From the NCBI GenBank assembly GCA_026874595.1, contig CM049316.1, positions 11,336,839 through 11,400,838 of the forward strand: a stretch of 64,000 nucleotides of DNA, read 5' to 3'. This stretch comes from Sipunculus nudus. Its lineage: Eukaryota > Annelida > Sipuncula > Golfingiida > Sipunculidae. The notes below the pieces were generated by a model that saw nothing but the letters and a program-made list of their open reading frames with translations, was not told where the DNA came from and searched no databases. Both the position numbers and the translations under genes were made by a program. This document shows positions 11,598-24,292 of the stretch, one piece after another. Each line of letters begins with the position of its first letter. Position 1 is the first letter of the stretch.

Positions 11598-14500
11598 TAG
11601 ACATTACATCGCCTGAGATTACTGGGAAAACGGATAGGTGATAATAAGTACGGGCCGAGTATGAGCGTCATTGTAAACTTGAGCCTTTTCAGAAATGTGG
11701 TACAAAACCAGGATTGTAATTTAATCCTGAAAATGCCGGTAATCTTGTCTAGAGCGATAGAAAGGCTTCTGTCGTGGTTTTGGTGAGCGCTTACGTGACG
11801 GCGCCCCAATGAGAAAATACCTTAAATGGCGGTGCATCGGCTTAACCTCATCTTTGAAGGGTATTGGTAGTGTTATAAACTTCCGGATATGATATGCGAC
11901 GCAGTTCCGTTGTAGGAAATGACAGTCTGAATGCACCAACTGCACGGATTCATTATCACAAGAAAGTTTGTGCCAGATTTTACTGACAACTGAAGTAATA
12001 TTCACAGGAACATACAACGGGCATGGTGAGCTGATCTCAGGACTCATCGTGCATGAACTCTGAATTTAATGACGAAAGCATTATTTCAATCTTGATGGTG
12101 GTTTGATGATTTTTATCTAATTCTCCACTTAAGTATTGGTGTCTGCAGAATTCCATTTCGTGTTGGCACTACGTGGTGTAGGCAGGAATATGCGCCAGGT
12201 GAGATATTCCACGACTCCTCGCACATGATCTGGGGATTTAATGACGTAAGCATTGTCTTTGAATTACCAAGGAGATTATGTAATATCGACGCTCAGTTTG
12301 CGGAAGAAAAGAGAAGATTATCATCTGGGGATAGGTTTTCTCAAGCTTTCGAGATCTTGTGGTGGGATGTGTTCAGGCATGCATTTGGGATAAATTCATC
12401 AACGAATATTTTTACTTCGCTGATACGAGACTTATTTGCAAAATGCTCTCTAATGCAGGGCACCCGCTCTGTGTATTGCTGATCATTTGTATACTGGTTA
12501 CAAAGTATTCTAAACTTTCAAACTAAGAAAATATTTCATCTTTTCATTCCTTTTCATTTCTATGTTTAACACACATATTGAGCTACTCCAGACTTTTAAA
12601 TTACACAAGTTCTGTATGTATTATTGATTGCTTTGTCATACTGTCAGCATATCATGATATTTGTATCCAATAACAAAATGTCCTACCAAGAATCCCGTGA
12701 CTGTCTTTATTCTGCATTTCACAAACACACGCGCACACCAAATATTAGCAACGGTTGGACCAGTGGATTTAGATTAAAGAGGACGAAAAAGAAGAAATAT
12801 TCATGAGACTGTTTTGAATCAATTATGGGCTTGATATATCAGACTGTGAAAAACACATAGTTTCAAATTTGTTGATGGTGAGAGATTAATAAAACCCAAA
12901 ACGATCGAGTATTAACAGGGCCCAAATAATATATATTGTTAGACAAAGTGTGCCCGATTATGTTCTACGTCTGAACTGTAAGGATAGGAATGGTGATAAT
13001 TATGACTAAAATATGTGCATGACTATACGTTACTAGTGCCTTCTCAAAGTGGTTTAATTCGTGCACCAATGCAAGAGTTTAGGTTTGTATATATTGATAG
13101 GAAAGATCGGCATAAATATTTTCATTTTGCGATATCAGTGCATAACAAAAATAGCACCTACACACAGCTTTTAGACTTTAAATTATCAATGTGTGTTTGT
13201 CCATAATAATTATGTCGAAATTATTAAGACTACCCGTTTTGTGAGGGACAAATTAAGGCTAATTTTTGGTCACACAGGCCTAGCAGATTACACTGACCTC
13301 ACCATCGAACGACATCTAAACTTTAATTAAATGTTTTCCAACAAAATGTAATTGACTTATAAGTCTCTTATTTTGCGGTTAGTAAATGATACATTAAACT
13401 ATGCTAGGGTGTCTCTAGTACTAGATTTAGAGCTGTTTCCCCCCATTGTTTTAATTCCGGCCGTGTCGCAGACACGGGGCTTTATTCTGGCCGTGTGCCT
13501 GGCGGCATCGGTCGATTTGGGCGGACCCCGATACTCCCTCACGTTTAATCGAGGGCAGGGAAATTTATTGATGGTGAAAAGGATCATTAGTCTGGCGGAA
13601 GACGGTCCCTCAGCGTCACACTCTGGCGGAAAACATGCCGCGTTTACAAATTGATTTGGACGTCACGCTTTTTGTGCCCCTTACGGTAAAAAGAACGGTA
13701 TGTTTTACACAACGCAGAAACGGTTGAAAAACAAAAAAGTACAAGCAATAAAAATTTGTCTGTATCTGGCGATTCGTGGGATGAAACAGGAATATGCGAT
13801 GCAAGTGGCCGAAGCCCTTGCGAGTGCTGTTTCCGTTTCGTTTAATCTTATGTCTTCTTTATAAATTGTTCAAAGTATAACTTCTTATCATCTAACCATT
13901 CGGGTAATGTTGTCTTATCGATTTTAGCAGAAGTAAGCAACACAAGCGTCCTTTTTTATTTATTTAATTTTTAAATATGCCATGTTTAGCACAACCTTGT
14001 TTACCACCATTTACTGAGCACACGTATGCCAAACCCGTGATATCAATACCAACAGCAGTTATGTGAAGGAGTCTGCGTGCACTTGAAAGAAAATATGATA
14101 TTAGATATTAGAACATTCACTAGTGTCATTTTAGTTGAAAGTATACCTCTGTTTAGCTACTAAAACAAATTACAATAAGTAATGTGGGATCTGTTAATAG
14201 CTGAGAACGTCTTGAATGAAACGTACAAATACGGGGCAACTAAGCTTTAAATAACAATTAAAGTTTCCACGACATTCAAAGATTTATATTAAAGTATGAA
14301 GAAAGAAGAAAAATATAACGGTAGAACCAACCTGAATTTTACAATGAAACTCTAAAAGCAGTATACAAATAAAAATACATATGAGCTGTCCAAGAAGAGA
14401 TTTCCAAGACATAAAGTATTAGATTACCGGCAGAGCACCTGCATAACCAGTGGTGTCAGACGTCAGTGACGAAGAACATGCCCCCCACCTTCATAATTAG

Positions 14501-16152
14501 GCCTATAAGAAGTTTAGTTCGTCTAGACTTCTAAGATTAATGCCCCATTACAATGAATTTGTATGGCCTACGAGACATCAGAAGTCTGATTTCGTTTTAG
14601 TTTTTTTTTGTTATTCATGGTGACCTGTTTTCGAATCCATGTTAACTTGAACAACAGACAGAAATTTCCATGACGGGCTTCAGTAAAAGCGCGTTTTGTA
14701 ACTGAATTCTTTTATAACTCATAATGTCAAATTTATTTTAGTTCATATTACCGGACCACATTTACTGAGAAAACCTGCATAAGATTATATAACTATAATT
14801 ATTTTCAGAACAAAATCCGATCATTTAATGCAGCTCCCACATAAAATTTTATCGAACTGAAAAAAAAACTTTATCGAACTGTATCGAAGACTAAGTTCAA
14901 GAGAAGATCAAAATTGTGGATACTGCACCTGTGAGCGGTAATTTCCTTTTAAATGTTAATGTTAACCTCGTCTAAAGCAGGACTGCGTGATATTATTTTT
15001 GGTATTCATTCAGAAGTTCAGCTCAAATCAAAGGTCAATTCCGTTACTCATAGTTACAAAAAACAGAACTCCGTCTTCACATCTCCTCAGACCCTGGCCC
15101 TTGAATAGTTTCCCATTTTTAATAAGACCGTAAGTCTGTACAAAACCTCTGGTCAACCTCCGGTATAGATCTTGTATTTTTGTAATACTTTAAAAAAATG
15201 ATGCATTTAATGTACACAAAAAACCCGTTTTCTTAGTCAAGCTGGCAATATAGTCCTAGTTCATGACTTTCTCGGATATGATTAAGGAACACAATCGTAA
15301 TTATCTGTGTATATAGGATTAATGTTATATCTTTGTATTATCTCCGTTAAATACGTATCATTCTGGTTGATAAAAATGAAACCCTGATAATGTCAGTGAT
15401 ATAACATTTATTATGCAGGTGATACATTGATATTATTTCAAGTATATCATTTTCAGTCATCTGGATTATTTTGCAGATTTAATATCAATAAAAAATATAT
15501 TGTGTTTCTAACAGCCTGGCCAGTTTTGTACGTTCGCTGCACGTTAATAAACATAAACTCTGAACATTATACTAAAATGTAAAAGACGTAATCGTACCAG
15601 TAGCTTGTTCTTGCCCTTTTGAACTCGGTGTTCCCAATTATATCATACTACAATAGTATGACTATATATCCTTCTCCCTGCGCTTGCATGTATATACATG
15701 CAGTGAATTAAATTTGCCCCGAATATAGCATCACTCAAAAATGTTATCTTCTAATTCTGCTAGACAGAGAAAATATTATCACTGATCATTTCAAACACAT
15801 TCGGCTTCCTCAGATGTAATGATTCATAATATTACGGTATCAGTATCAAACGTTTCCATGGTGACAAGAATCTTGTTTATCAATTTACCTGCAGGGTAAT
15901 TTAAATACGCCCACAAAGTGGTCTCCCATTAAGTCTGAATCTAACAGAATATCTGCTATTAGAGAGATGTGCCCTGTATTTAATATCCTGTAAAAACATG
16001 AACAAACAACGACATCGGTGCCGAGGTGTCAGCGTTAATAAGTAATAATCTATCGTAATATACATTTTGTATCCGTATCCAGTGTGAGAAACTGCCTGCT
16101 GAATTACTGTGTGCGGAACAGCTAACTCCTTGATGGTTCATATTTCTATATG

Positions 16153-16156
<4 letters not shown>
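11598..16156. other. No assignable gene; possible 3' UTR then intergenic DNA
   Basis: Open frames at 11721-12047 (-), 12225-12482 (+) and 13352-13654 (+) have no family features and no convincing splice sites. A GC-richer patch at 13440-13640 stands out from the AT-rich surroundings and may be transposon-derived, but I cannot name it. Confidence 0.35.
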
Positions 16157-16214
<58 letters not shown>

Positions 16215-16346
16215 GCCAGATGTTTTGAGGGTGAAGGACTCTGTGGTAAAAAAATAATAGGACTGTCCCATGGGATTTCCGAGGATCCAACACGTCCGTA
16301 CTTCTACTCCCTCATTCTCCCGTGTTCCCGATATTTATATATATAC

Positions 16347-16380
<34 letters not shown>

Positions 16381-16410
16381 ATATACATATACATTATATA
16401 TAAATATAGT
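16157..16410. repeat. Two TA/TACA microsatellite blocks
   Basis: A pure TA run at 16157-16210 and a TA run with CATA interruptions from about 16336 to 16405. About 125 bp of non-repetitive DNA lie between them. Confidence 0.93.
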
Positions 16411-16501
16411 TAAGATAAACAGTGACGCCCCTTTTAAATAGGCTAACTAGTTTGTTAACACACAGTCTTTTTTAGTCTAAAAGGCGTCACTGTTTATCTT
16501 A
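16411..16501. repeat. 91-bp inverted repeat (hairpin)
   Basis: The left arm TAAGATAAACAGTGACGCC (16411-16429) is matched exactly by the reverse complement at 16483-16501. The pairing extends by CTTTT/AAAAG with a two-base bulge, and the loop is about 40 nt. No target-site duplication was found at the ends. It may be a small MITE or a fragment of one. Confidence 0.7.
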
Positions 16502-19116
16502 CCCTTCGCTTCAACTACAGACTAACACGGCTATATATATAACGTTAATATTGTGCCGGGAGCAGACTGGTCAATATCGTCAAGCTGTGGTTTACTATAA
16601 CATGGTATGAATAAAGGATGTGTATACACGACCATTCCTACAGCTGAATCAACAATACTTTACCGCTGCTTGTGTCGCAAGGTTTTCATGTTTCATCATT
16701 TGGGCCTAGTACATAGCCAAGAGCTTGAATCAAACTTATGAGAGCGGAAAATCGCATTGTGCATCCAACTCCCAAGTTTTAAACCCGCATCACAAGAAAA
16801 GCCAGTTAAATATAAAAAAAATCTTTGTGAAGCCTAGGTAATTTTTTTTGTTTATCAGCATTTGTATATGAAACACCAAAGCATTTTCATAATATAAGTT
16901 TCTGGTAAAAAATTGCCTGATTTTTAAAAATCCTCGACTCATAACAGCTACCGAATAAATATTACACTTGGAAACGTTTACATAGGTCCAGAAGAACATA
17001 TTTACTGACTTGCCCACCACTTATCAGGTCTAATGTGTGTTCAAATCATTGGCAGAGCAACACATTACAGCACGTCGGGGGAAGCTTTTATCTGTTAACA
17101 AATTGTCGAGGAGCTAAGTGGCCCAATGAGTGGTATATTTGAACTTCTAACGCACTTCCGTTCGTCATCCCGGAGCTTAACGTTTATAACGTTTTCTCCA
17201 ATAAAAATTGATATTTTACTTTGAGTATGTTGTTTTATGTCGCCATGATTCTAGGTAATCACCAGCTTTGCCATGTTTTATTTTTTATGAGGAGCGGGCT
17301 ACGGCGACAGCAGGTTGTTTTACATTTTTTTTTCAAATATAGCCACATCATCTGCGGGGCTTAGCTTCGCCTGTCACAGCAGTAAAACGGACCCTGCATT
17401 AGCAAGTTGTAGTTAAAAAAAGGCCCTTTTTTTGTCCGATAAGAGTGTTGTTAGATGTAATTACCTCCTGTACATGAATGTACATAAGGACAAGAAAGGC
17501 CAGTTTGCACAGGGCAGCTTCTTGCACAGACACTGGAAAATAGTGAAGGCAAAAGATGAACGGATTTAATGCTTCACAGGTCAAATAAGTATTCCACAGG
17601 TGAAATTAGTACTCTACAGGTCCACATACAGGATTTTTTTTGGTAGGTTGCATTTGGATAAGCTTTTGGGCCATTTCTGCCCTCTGGCATAGAGATTCTA
17701 CAACCAGTGTACTGGCGTCAGAGTGCCTTAAATAACAGCTTGCACGGAGGACCGCATAGTAAAGCTCTATTAGGTTGCAAATATTTTCGTTTTTTTTACG
17801 TCTCATGGCATACAAGTACGCTGTCATTTGACATATATCAGACCAATCGTAAGCTCTTTAAGTATACTTTGTAACACCACGTACCATGTGCGAGAAAACT
17901 TCCACTTTCACTCAGCACTTTGGTAAACCCTCTGCATGTTTTTTAATTCATAACCGCATTAGTACAAGCATTGTACGCGACACAGGAAATGACTCTTTAC
18001 CACAGAGACATATTGTGTTGGTTGTGAGTTCACATGATATTTTCGTGTAAATCCATTATTCGTATTCTGACCAGTAGATTATCGGCTGTTTACCACAATA
18101 CTAGCGCAACGGGATCAAAGACTATTACAGACCATTCCCCCTTTTGTTTGTTTCACGACTCATGTCGGCTTACCAGCCCAATATGTATGCCAACTCAGTC
18201 GAGTATTATATGTATTATGTGTGTGTGTGTGTGTGATTTCGGCCATTTAACGAAATGACTATTGACTCATTTAATGGATTTCATGGTGATCGATATTACG
18301 TATCTTGCCTTATTACACGTAATGCTTGAAAATAAAGTCACTTCATGAACTCTCTGAGTGAATATAGTCATTTTGTGAAATGCCTGAATATTTTATACAT
18401 TTCTCGATATTCCTGATTACAAAGCTTGCCTGTAACACACGTACTTAAGTGTGTGGTGGTGGTGGTCGTATTTGTCTTGGAGTTGGTTAAACATATTTTC
18501 CAGCCAATGATCTCCCATTAGACTCCTTCCTATGACCCAGGGGACATATGGACAGGTTAACCTGCGTTTAGGCCCTTAGATGATCTGTATTATAAGGCAC
18601 CTAGAGAGCAATCAGACTGTATATAAGAGATTCATGACCTTCTGATCTATGTTTATCTGGCGTCACGTGTTCTGTATTAAATGCCTACGATTTCATGAAA
18701 GATTGTGCAGCACACGGGGATTGATGACCGCATCCTATGTCAAAGTTCACACCGGGCTTTAAAGTATTGCCATTTAGAAGAGCCCGCAAAGGAATACTCT
18801 TGTAAAATAATATATTCAATCCCTTGTATATAATTCATGATTCAGAGGGCCTTCTGATAATAACCACGGGACGCTCGACCATACGGCGCCACGTTGGGGA
18901 CATGAGGAATAATATTATCTTTGGCATCACGTGGGCTGGAGAATATATTTCTGTCCTCCGAATAACAGACCGCTGAGAGTCACAGTGTGATCCATTGAAA
19001 GTTTCTTCTTTGGCTTCCAATACCAAAACTAGTTAACAAAGTATTTTACAGACTTGATTGGAGGAGGTTACCGCCTTCATATGTTAAATGCTTGTTTAGC
19101 TATTAAAGTGTTATGT
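16502..19116. other. No gene seen; contains a short GT microsatellite
   Basis: Nothing assignable apart from nine GT dinucleotides at about 18218-18235. Short open frames on both strands look like chance. Confidence 0.35.
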
Positions 19117-19445
19117 ACATCTGCAGAAATCCATTCCGGTTTCGGACAACGTGACCAAGGCCTAGACCCCTTTCAACTAGGCTCGGAGTGCAACTTCTGC
19201 AGTTTATAGATGTGTGTCATCCCTTTTGCTGGGTCATTACAGCGAGGAATCCCGAAAGACGCATTCGTTTGTGGGTGAACCACGATTGTTGGGCATATAG
19301 TCTCCCCATTAAGCCAGCAGAGCGCTCACCCTTGGTGGGGGACGACGTGAAACATCTCATCGCGCTGGCTGATGTGCGAACTCGCAATCTTCCGGCTTTC
19401 AGCCCTGTGCCCTACCATAATACCAAGGAAGCCGGTAAACCGGAA
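19117..19445 (-). mobile_element. tRNA-derived SINE, copy 1 of family A
   Basis: It shares a body with the copies at 27.7 kb and 45.6 kb: a GTACATCTGCAGAA end, GCGCATTCGTTTGTGAGTG-type core, CCAGTAAGCCAGCAGAGCGC-type core, and a tRNA-like head that reads on the minus strand. The head is at the right end (about 19370-19440). This copy has lost a clean B box (ATGTGCGAACTCGCAATCTTCC on +), so it is older or mutated. Confidence 0.62.
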
Positions 19446-21409
19446 CATTATTATTAATTATAATAATATACAGCATGCAGGTTAACATAGGCTTATTTTC
19501 AGTTGTACCCGGTTACAATTAAAAGAGATCTATTTCTTGTACATTGGTCTTAATTTGTTATGAGACAACTAAGAAACTGGAATTAATTCATCCTGCTTTT
19601 TACACAAATTATTATTCAGTCAAATTTAGCAATAGCTGAAACCTTTTTAGGCCAATCACATTAAATTAAGTTTGTGCCACAGCAACGTGTTTTTTGTTTT
19701 AAAAAATATAATGTAACATACATATTTCACTTCAAGGCTAACAGTCCGCTGAATTTAAAATGTTCCTAGATTCAATTTTGAGTAACACATACACACATAC
19801 ACATTTAAGTTCCTTTTTTGAAATAGAAAATATTTGAAATCCCATCAAAACCAGTTATGCTGATACTACGAACCATTTGCCGAGTGAGTATGCCAAACAA
19901 CCCGACCTGCTCTCTTAATCCTGGCTACGCCCCTTCAAGGGATGTCAAAATGTAACAAAGTTTTCCTCGATGTTCATCTGCATGGAATAAGAACTTTTTC
20001 AAAATCGTTAGTTGTAAATAAATAGTTTTTTTTTTATTTTTCATTAAATATTTTACTAAATTATGAGTAATTAATTGAATAAAATGACTTTAATATTTCT
20101 TCAAAGGTTTTTAGTACAATTATTATTAATAAAAAAATTGTTACATTTGACAAACGTAAAGAATATGAAAAACAGATTCAGAAAATTAAATGCACGCCTT
20201 ATGTCATGTTTAATGACATTGCCACAGACAGACTAATACAATCAGAAGTGTTTAATAAGGCAAGCTTATTGGTGCCGCCTGCTTGTCTCACATACAGCCC
20301 CCTGGCAGAATAGGGTTTTCTTTGGGGCAAATAAGTGGATCTTGTCTCGACACATGTTGAATTATTTAACTCCCAGCAACGATTGTCTAGTCCTTTTTAT
20401 CCTGAAGATTTTAGTATTGCTGGCTTCATAGCCTAGCTACGGGACATCAGTTACCACACCACTGTGCACAGGAAATATTGATTTTTTTCTTCTAATATAT
20501 CGATTAGAGTAATATGAGTATGTATTATGGTGTCCCGTTTACTTCCCATCATGCTTTAAAACATCTAACTGATGCAATCAATTTACTTTGTTTCGAAAAG
20601 TTGATATTCACTTAATGAGTTTTGTTGCTTTTTACCACTGACAGCAATTAAAATTTCTATTTCAGGCACATGATAATAAAAGTTTTGCATAACTGTTATT
20701 TTTACTGATAAATAATTGCCTAGTTTCTGTGTCGTTGTGTTTAAGGTAATACATCTGACTGCCTGGAAGCACGAAAAAGTGCAAAGAGAAAAAGAGGGAC
20801 AGTCATACTAGAGCAAACGTAGGTCTATAGTTTCAATATAAGGACCCTGGGACATTCTCTTGCATCATCCATATTGCTTTTACTTTGAACCGTTATTAAG
20901 AAAGAAGATAAAAAAGAGAAGGCGGGTTTCTTAAAGAAACTTCAAAACTCGTATAATACATCCGTTTAACATGGAATTAGGCATTGAGAAAAGATCTGTC
21001 CGGTTCTTGTTCTTTTGATTTTAAGTGAAAAAATACGTCAGAAAACAACACTGTTATATCCTGAGATTGTCACTGGCTTTGATCTTGATAAAATGTTTAA
21101 ATGTTTTCTTCTTCTTAATCCGACATTCTATCTACATGACACCAACGAGTTGAGACCTACGGCAAACATGAAAAGACTCGATATTCAGGAGAGTCAGAAT
21201 TTAAAGCCAGATATAGTTTTGATATTTAAGTCTGGCACTGACGGATTTCTTCCCCACCCCCCCCCCCCCCCAGCAAAAAAATTAACACCCAGAAAGCCTT
21301 AATAAAAACAAGATAACGCATGACACGTCTCTACTCAGAACGAAGGGGAGTTCAGTGGTTGAATCCACTTCCAAGGGTTCCTTCGTCTTAATTTTGTCTA
21401 CAGCAAAAG
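19446..21409. other. No gene seen
   Basis: AT-rich sequence. A frame at 21015-21302 (+) of 95 codons ends in a proline run made by a poly-C tract at about 21257-21271; I do not regard it as a gene. Confidence 0.35.
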
Positions 21410-21684
21410 CTACGATGGTGTCCGATTGGTCGGATGCTCCGCCCTTTTAACCTAATTATTATTATGAGCCGCGAAACGCTCCTAAACAGATGGTCTTCCA
21501 TGCCAATGGTAGCGAGAGCTGCTTACAACATATAATGACGTCACAAAGGTCGATGACGTAAGACTTCGCATTGACTGACTTTATCAACTGGTATCGCTGT
21601 CCTGCATTGTTGAATATATCGCAGTCATTGTGAACTGTGTAGCATTTTTTTGGATTATTTTGCCTCGTACGAATTACGTTCCAG
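21410..21684 (+). promoter_or_regulatory. Promoter-like segment ending in a strong splice donor
   Basis: Within 270 bp there are an inverted CCAAT box (GATTGGTCGG, 21424-21433), a CTCCGCCC GC-type box (21438-21445), a perfect CRE (TGACGTCA, 21536-21543) and a second TGACGTAA (21554-21561). The segment ends in TTCCAG|GTAAGA at 21684/21685, an excellent donor. This is what a promoter plus non-coding first exon would look like on the + strand. I could not find the matching coding exon, so the call is an inference from motif clustering. Confidence 0.3.
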
Positions 21685-22489
21685 GTAAGACATTATTATT
21701 TACTCGGTAGTCGGAGAAATGGCTTCTGCAACCTATAACCTATAACTTTTTATACTGTCTCCTTTGTATAAAAAATAATAAATATCCCGGAAAACATGCC
21801 GACATAGGTACTGGTATAGACTATAATCCGTTCCACGATCTATGGTCCACCCGTTTTTTGCGAAAGAAAAAAAAGTGAAGTTAGACATCAAAAGAAATCT
21901 AACAAAATGGGGTAGAAGAAACATCCGCCTAATTTTCCATCATACATATAAAACTGTACCTTGCATGTTGTTTTCAAAATCGATTTTTTTCTGAAATGTG
22001 AGAATCAGTCTACAAACTTTGCGACAGTTTCTCCAAGAGGCGCTTGTAAACAAGGGGTCAAGGACGTTGCCCTGGATTGGCTGGAAGTGTCCATTTTACC
22101 AGAAGGGGTGAAATCGTTTATGTGGTTCCTGTGCTGTGGTGACACGTATCGTGTTGTTTGTTTACCGTGTTGATCGTAAATTAGAATATTTACACAAGTA
22201 TAAATCCAATTGATAATGTCAATTTAATTAGAAGAGGTATAAATGTATGATTGATGAGAGTACAGAGAGCAGATGATAAATATAGGCCTAATGAATGTTT
22301 GACATTGTATGGGCTATGTGTTCACTGGAACAAGCATAAAGGCTAATATATATTGGCCCAACCTTCCTCCGGGCTGAGGGACGTTTGTGAGAAGTTGCTC
22401 CTGTTTAGGCCCATAAAATATTTTAAATCATATTTGTAATCATATGTTTATTAACATTTATTTTGTAGATAGAGACATTTAATCAGACA

Positions 22490-22493
<4 letters not shown>

Positions 22494-22565
<72 letters not shown>

Positions 22566-22841
22566 GCATTTCTATGAATTGTATCACATTTTTTTTTCAA
22601 ATCAGATGCATCTATACATTAATAAAAAAGGTATAATAAGTTATATAATTGATTGAACATCATGGACATCACCTGGACCCATTTTATGTATGTTTTACCA
22701 TTCAATTCTTTTTGTATTCATCCTATATCAAATTACTTATTATATATTTTGATTTTGTTATATTATTCATTATATATATTCATAATAAATATATAATATA
22801 TTATCATTTTATTATATTATTCATTATATATTTTAAATGTG

Positions 22842-22889
<48 letters not shown>

Positions 22890-22890
22890 T
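22494..22890. repeat. TA microsatellites (22494-22563 and 22842-22890)
   Basis: Two long TA arrays flank a very AT-rich stretch with ATTATAT motifs. The frame 22649-22939 (+) translates it as isoleucine/tyrosine repeats and is not a gene. Confidence 0.93.
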
Positions 22891-22904
22891 GTTTGTTCTT
22901 CTGA

Positions 22905-23216
22905 ATGAAAAAAAAATACAGTCATACAAGGGCGTATGAACAGTTAGTCAAACAGCCGCTGGCATACATTCCGGCATTTCGAAATAATATATTATCACTG
23001 CATTATGTAGAAGCGTCCGGGTTCCTGAATAATTTTGAAAAACTTCTGAGTCACCAATCGTCTGATTATGAAATGGCATGTGTTAGCACTGAAACTGGTG
23101 CACACGGACAATTTCCCGCAATATATCTCATGAATGAAACTTTAAGTGCGCGGGACTTCGTGTATAGTATATATATACTCCGAGAAAGGGTAGTCAGTCA
23201 ATTTCTCATAAAATGA
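22905..23216 (+). CDS. Hypothetical 103-codon ORF, unrecognised
   Basis: The frame begins MKKKYSHTRAYEQLV and closes with TGA at 23214-23216. Composition is balanced, with a central stretch NNFEKLLSHQSSDYEMACV that looks protein-like, unlike the repeat-made frames nearby. A TACAG at about 22917-22921 could act as an acceptor just upstream. There is no recognisable domain, no signal peptide and no clear donor. It may be a remnant of a transposon frame, an exon of an unseen gene or chance. Confidence 0.15.
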   Translation: MKKKYSHTRAYEQLVKQPLAYIPAFRNNILSLHYVEASGFLNNFEKLLSHQSSDYEMACVSTETGAHGQFPAIYLMNETLSARDFVYSIYILRERVVSQFLIK

Positions 23217-24039
23217 AAACGATAAAAGTATACCCCTTATAAGACTAACAAAAATAATAAAACGTCCATGTCTTTCTCACTGTCTTTCAGGATAGTGACG
23301 ATCGTGAATATGTAATTTCACCAATTAATGCTTCTTGGAGATATGCATTTATAGAAAAATAATAAGTAAATAAAATACATATACTCTATTTCCATAGCAT
23401 ATAGGCCTATGCGGGAAGATGTCATGCAGAAATTTAACAATGACCCGGGCGGACGGAAGAATTAAGATCGAAACTCCGTTATTGACACCATACTAAGGCA
23501 TCAATACAGGGTTTTCTGGATATACAAACATTGCCCTTGTTATAAAAAACAATCATCAATGAACAATGGATTTACATTTTTTCTTTAAAAAATAGAGCCT
23601 AACTAGCTAACTGACGTTGAGTGACATGCGTGTATTATAATCACTGCACGAGGTCTGCCGTGTACGGGAAGGAGATAACAGCCTCTTGGCCGGATTTGTC
23701 GGCATTTGATATTAACTGCGCACTGATATCACTGGCAAAGGTTCCAATCATAACAATACACGGGATTATGACAATATTCCATGATATTAAACGGTCAGAT
23801 TTACTTACCCTTTTTTATTTATATGAAATAGTTTGGGATTTCAGATTTCTGTGACAATAGACTGCATTTTCTATTCACCGATATTACACAAACTGGGCTT
23901 GACTGTATCTAAATAAATAAAGCACACCCCTCATTAATCCTATTCAGAGCTGTAGCCATTAAGGTTTGCCGGCAACATCTGACATCCTCAAGGCAAAAAA
24001 AAAACTTAATATTCCTGACTTAAGAGGCCACAGCGCATC
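23217..24039. other. No gene seen
   Basis: AT-rich, no repeats of note. Short frames on + at 23621-23854 lack any family feature. Confidence 0.35.
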
Positions 24040-24292
24040 CTCCAGGCCACAGGGGCCTGTCACAAAAGAGTTAAAAAAAATCACTCCAAATTTGACCCAT
24101 AAAACCCCAAGAATAAGCGATATAGCCCATTCTGACATAAACAGCTTCCTTGACTACTTAATGTTGTTATTAAGTAGTCAAGGAAGCTGTTTATGTCAGA
24201 ATGGGCTATATCGCTTATTCTTGGGGTTTTATGGCTCAAATTTGGAGTGATTTTTTTTTAACTCTTTTGTGACAGGCCCCTGTGCTCCAGGC
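24040..24292. mobile_element. Foldback/MITE-type palindromic element with 8-bp target duplication
   Basis: Left arm 24048-24162 and right arm 24169-24284 are reverse complements over about 115 bp, with one mismatch (GACCCAT against GAGCCAT) and one length difference in an A/T run (8 against 9). The loop is only six bases (GTTGTT). The ends read CACAGGGGCCTGTCAC. Exactly outside both ends stands CTCCAGGC (24040-24047 and 24285-24292), a perfect 8-bp direct repeat. An 8-bp duplication is typical of hAT and P superfamily transposases, so this looks like a non-autonomous element moved by one of them. It has no coding capacity of its own. Confidence 0.85.

Noticed and set aside
11450-12047. Two minus-strand frames of 119 and 108 codons
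   Set aside because: The first overlaps the terminal exon of the flavoprotein gene antisense; neither has family features or splice sites.
13352-13654. GC-richer 100-codon frame with a minus-strand partner
   Set aside because: Overlapping frames on both strands, no domain, no exon borders. Possibly old transposon DNA that I cannot name.
19188-19457. 89-codon + frame
   Set aside because: It lies inside SINE copy 1 and its translation follows the repeat; the same holds for 27663-27851 and 27842-28036.
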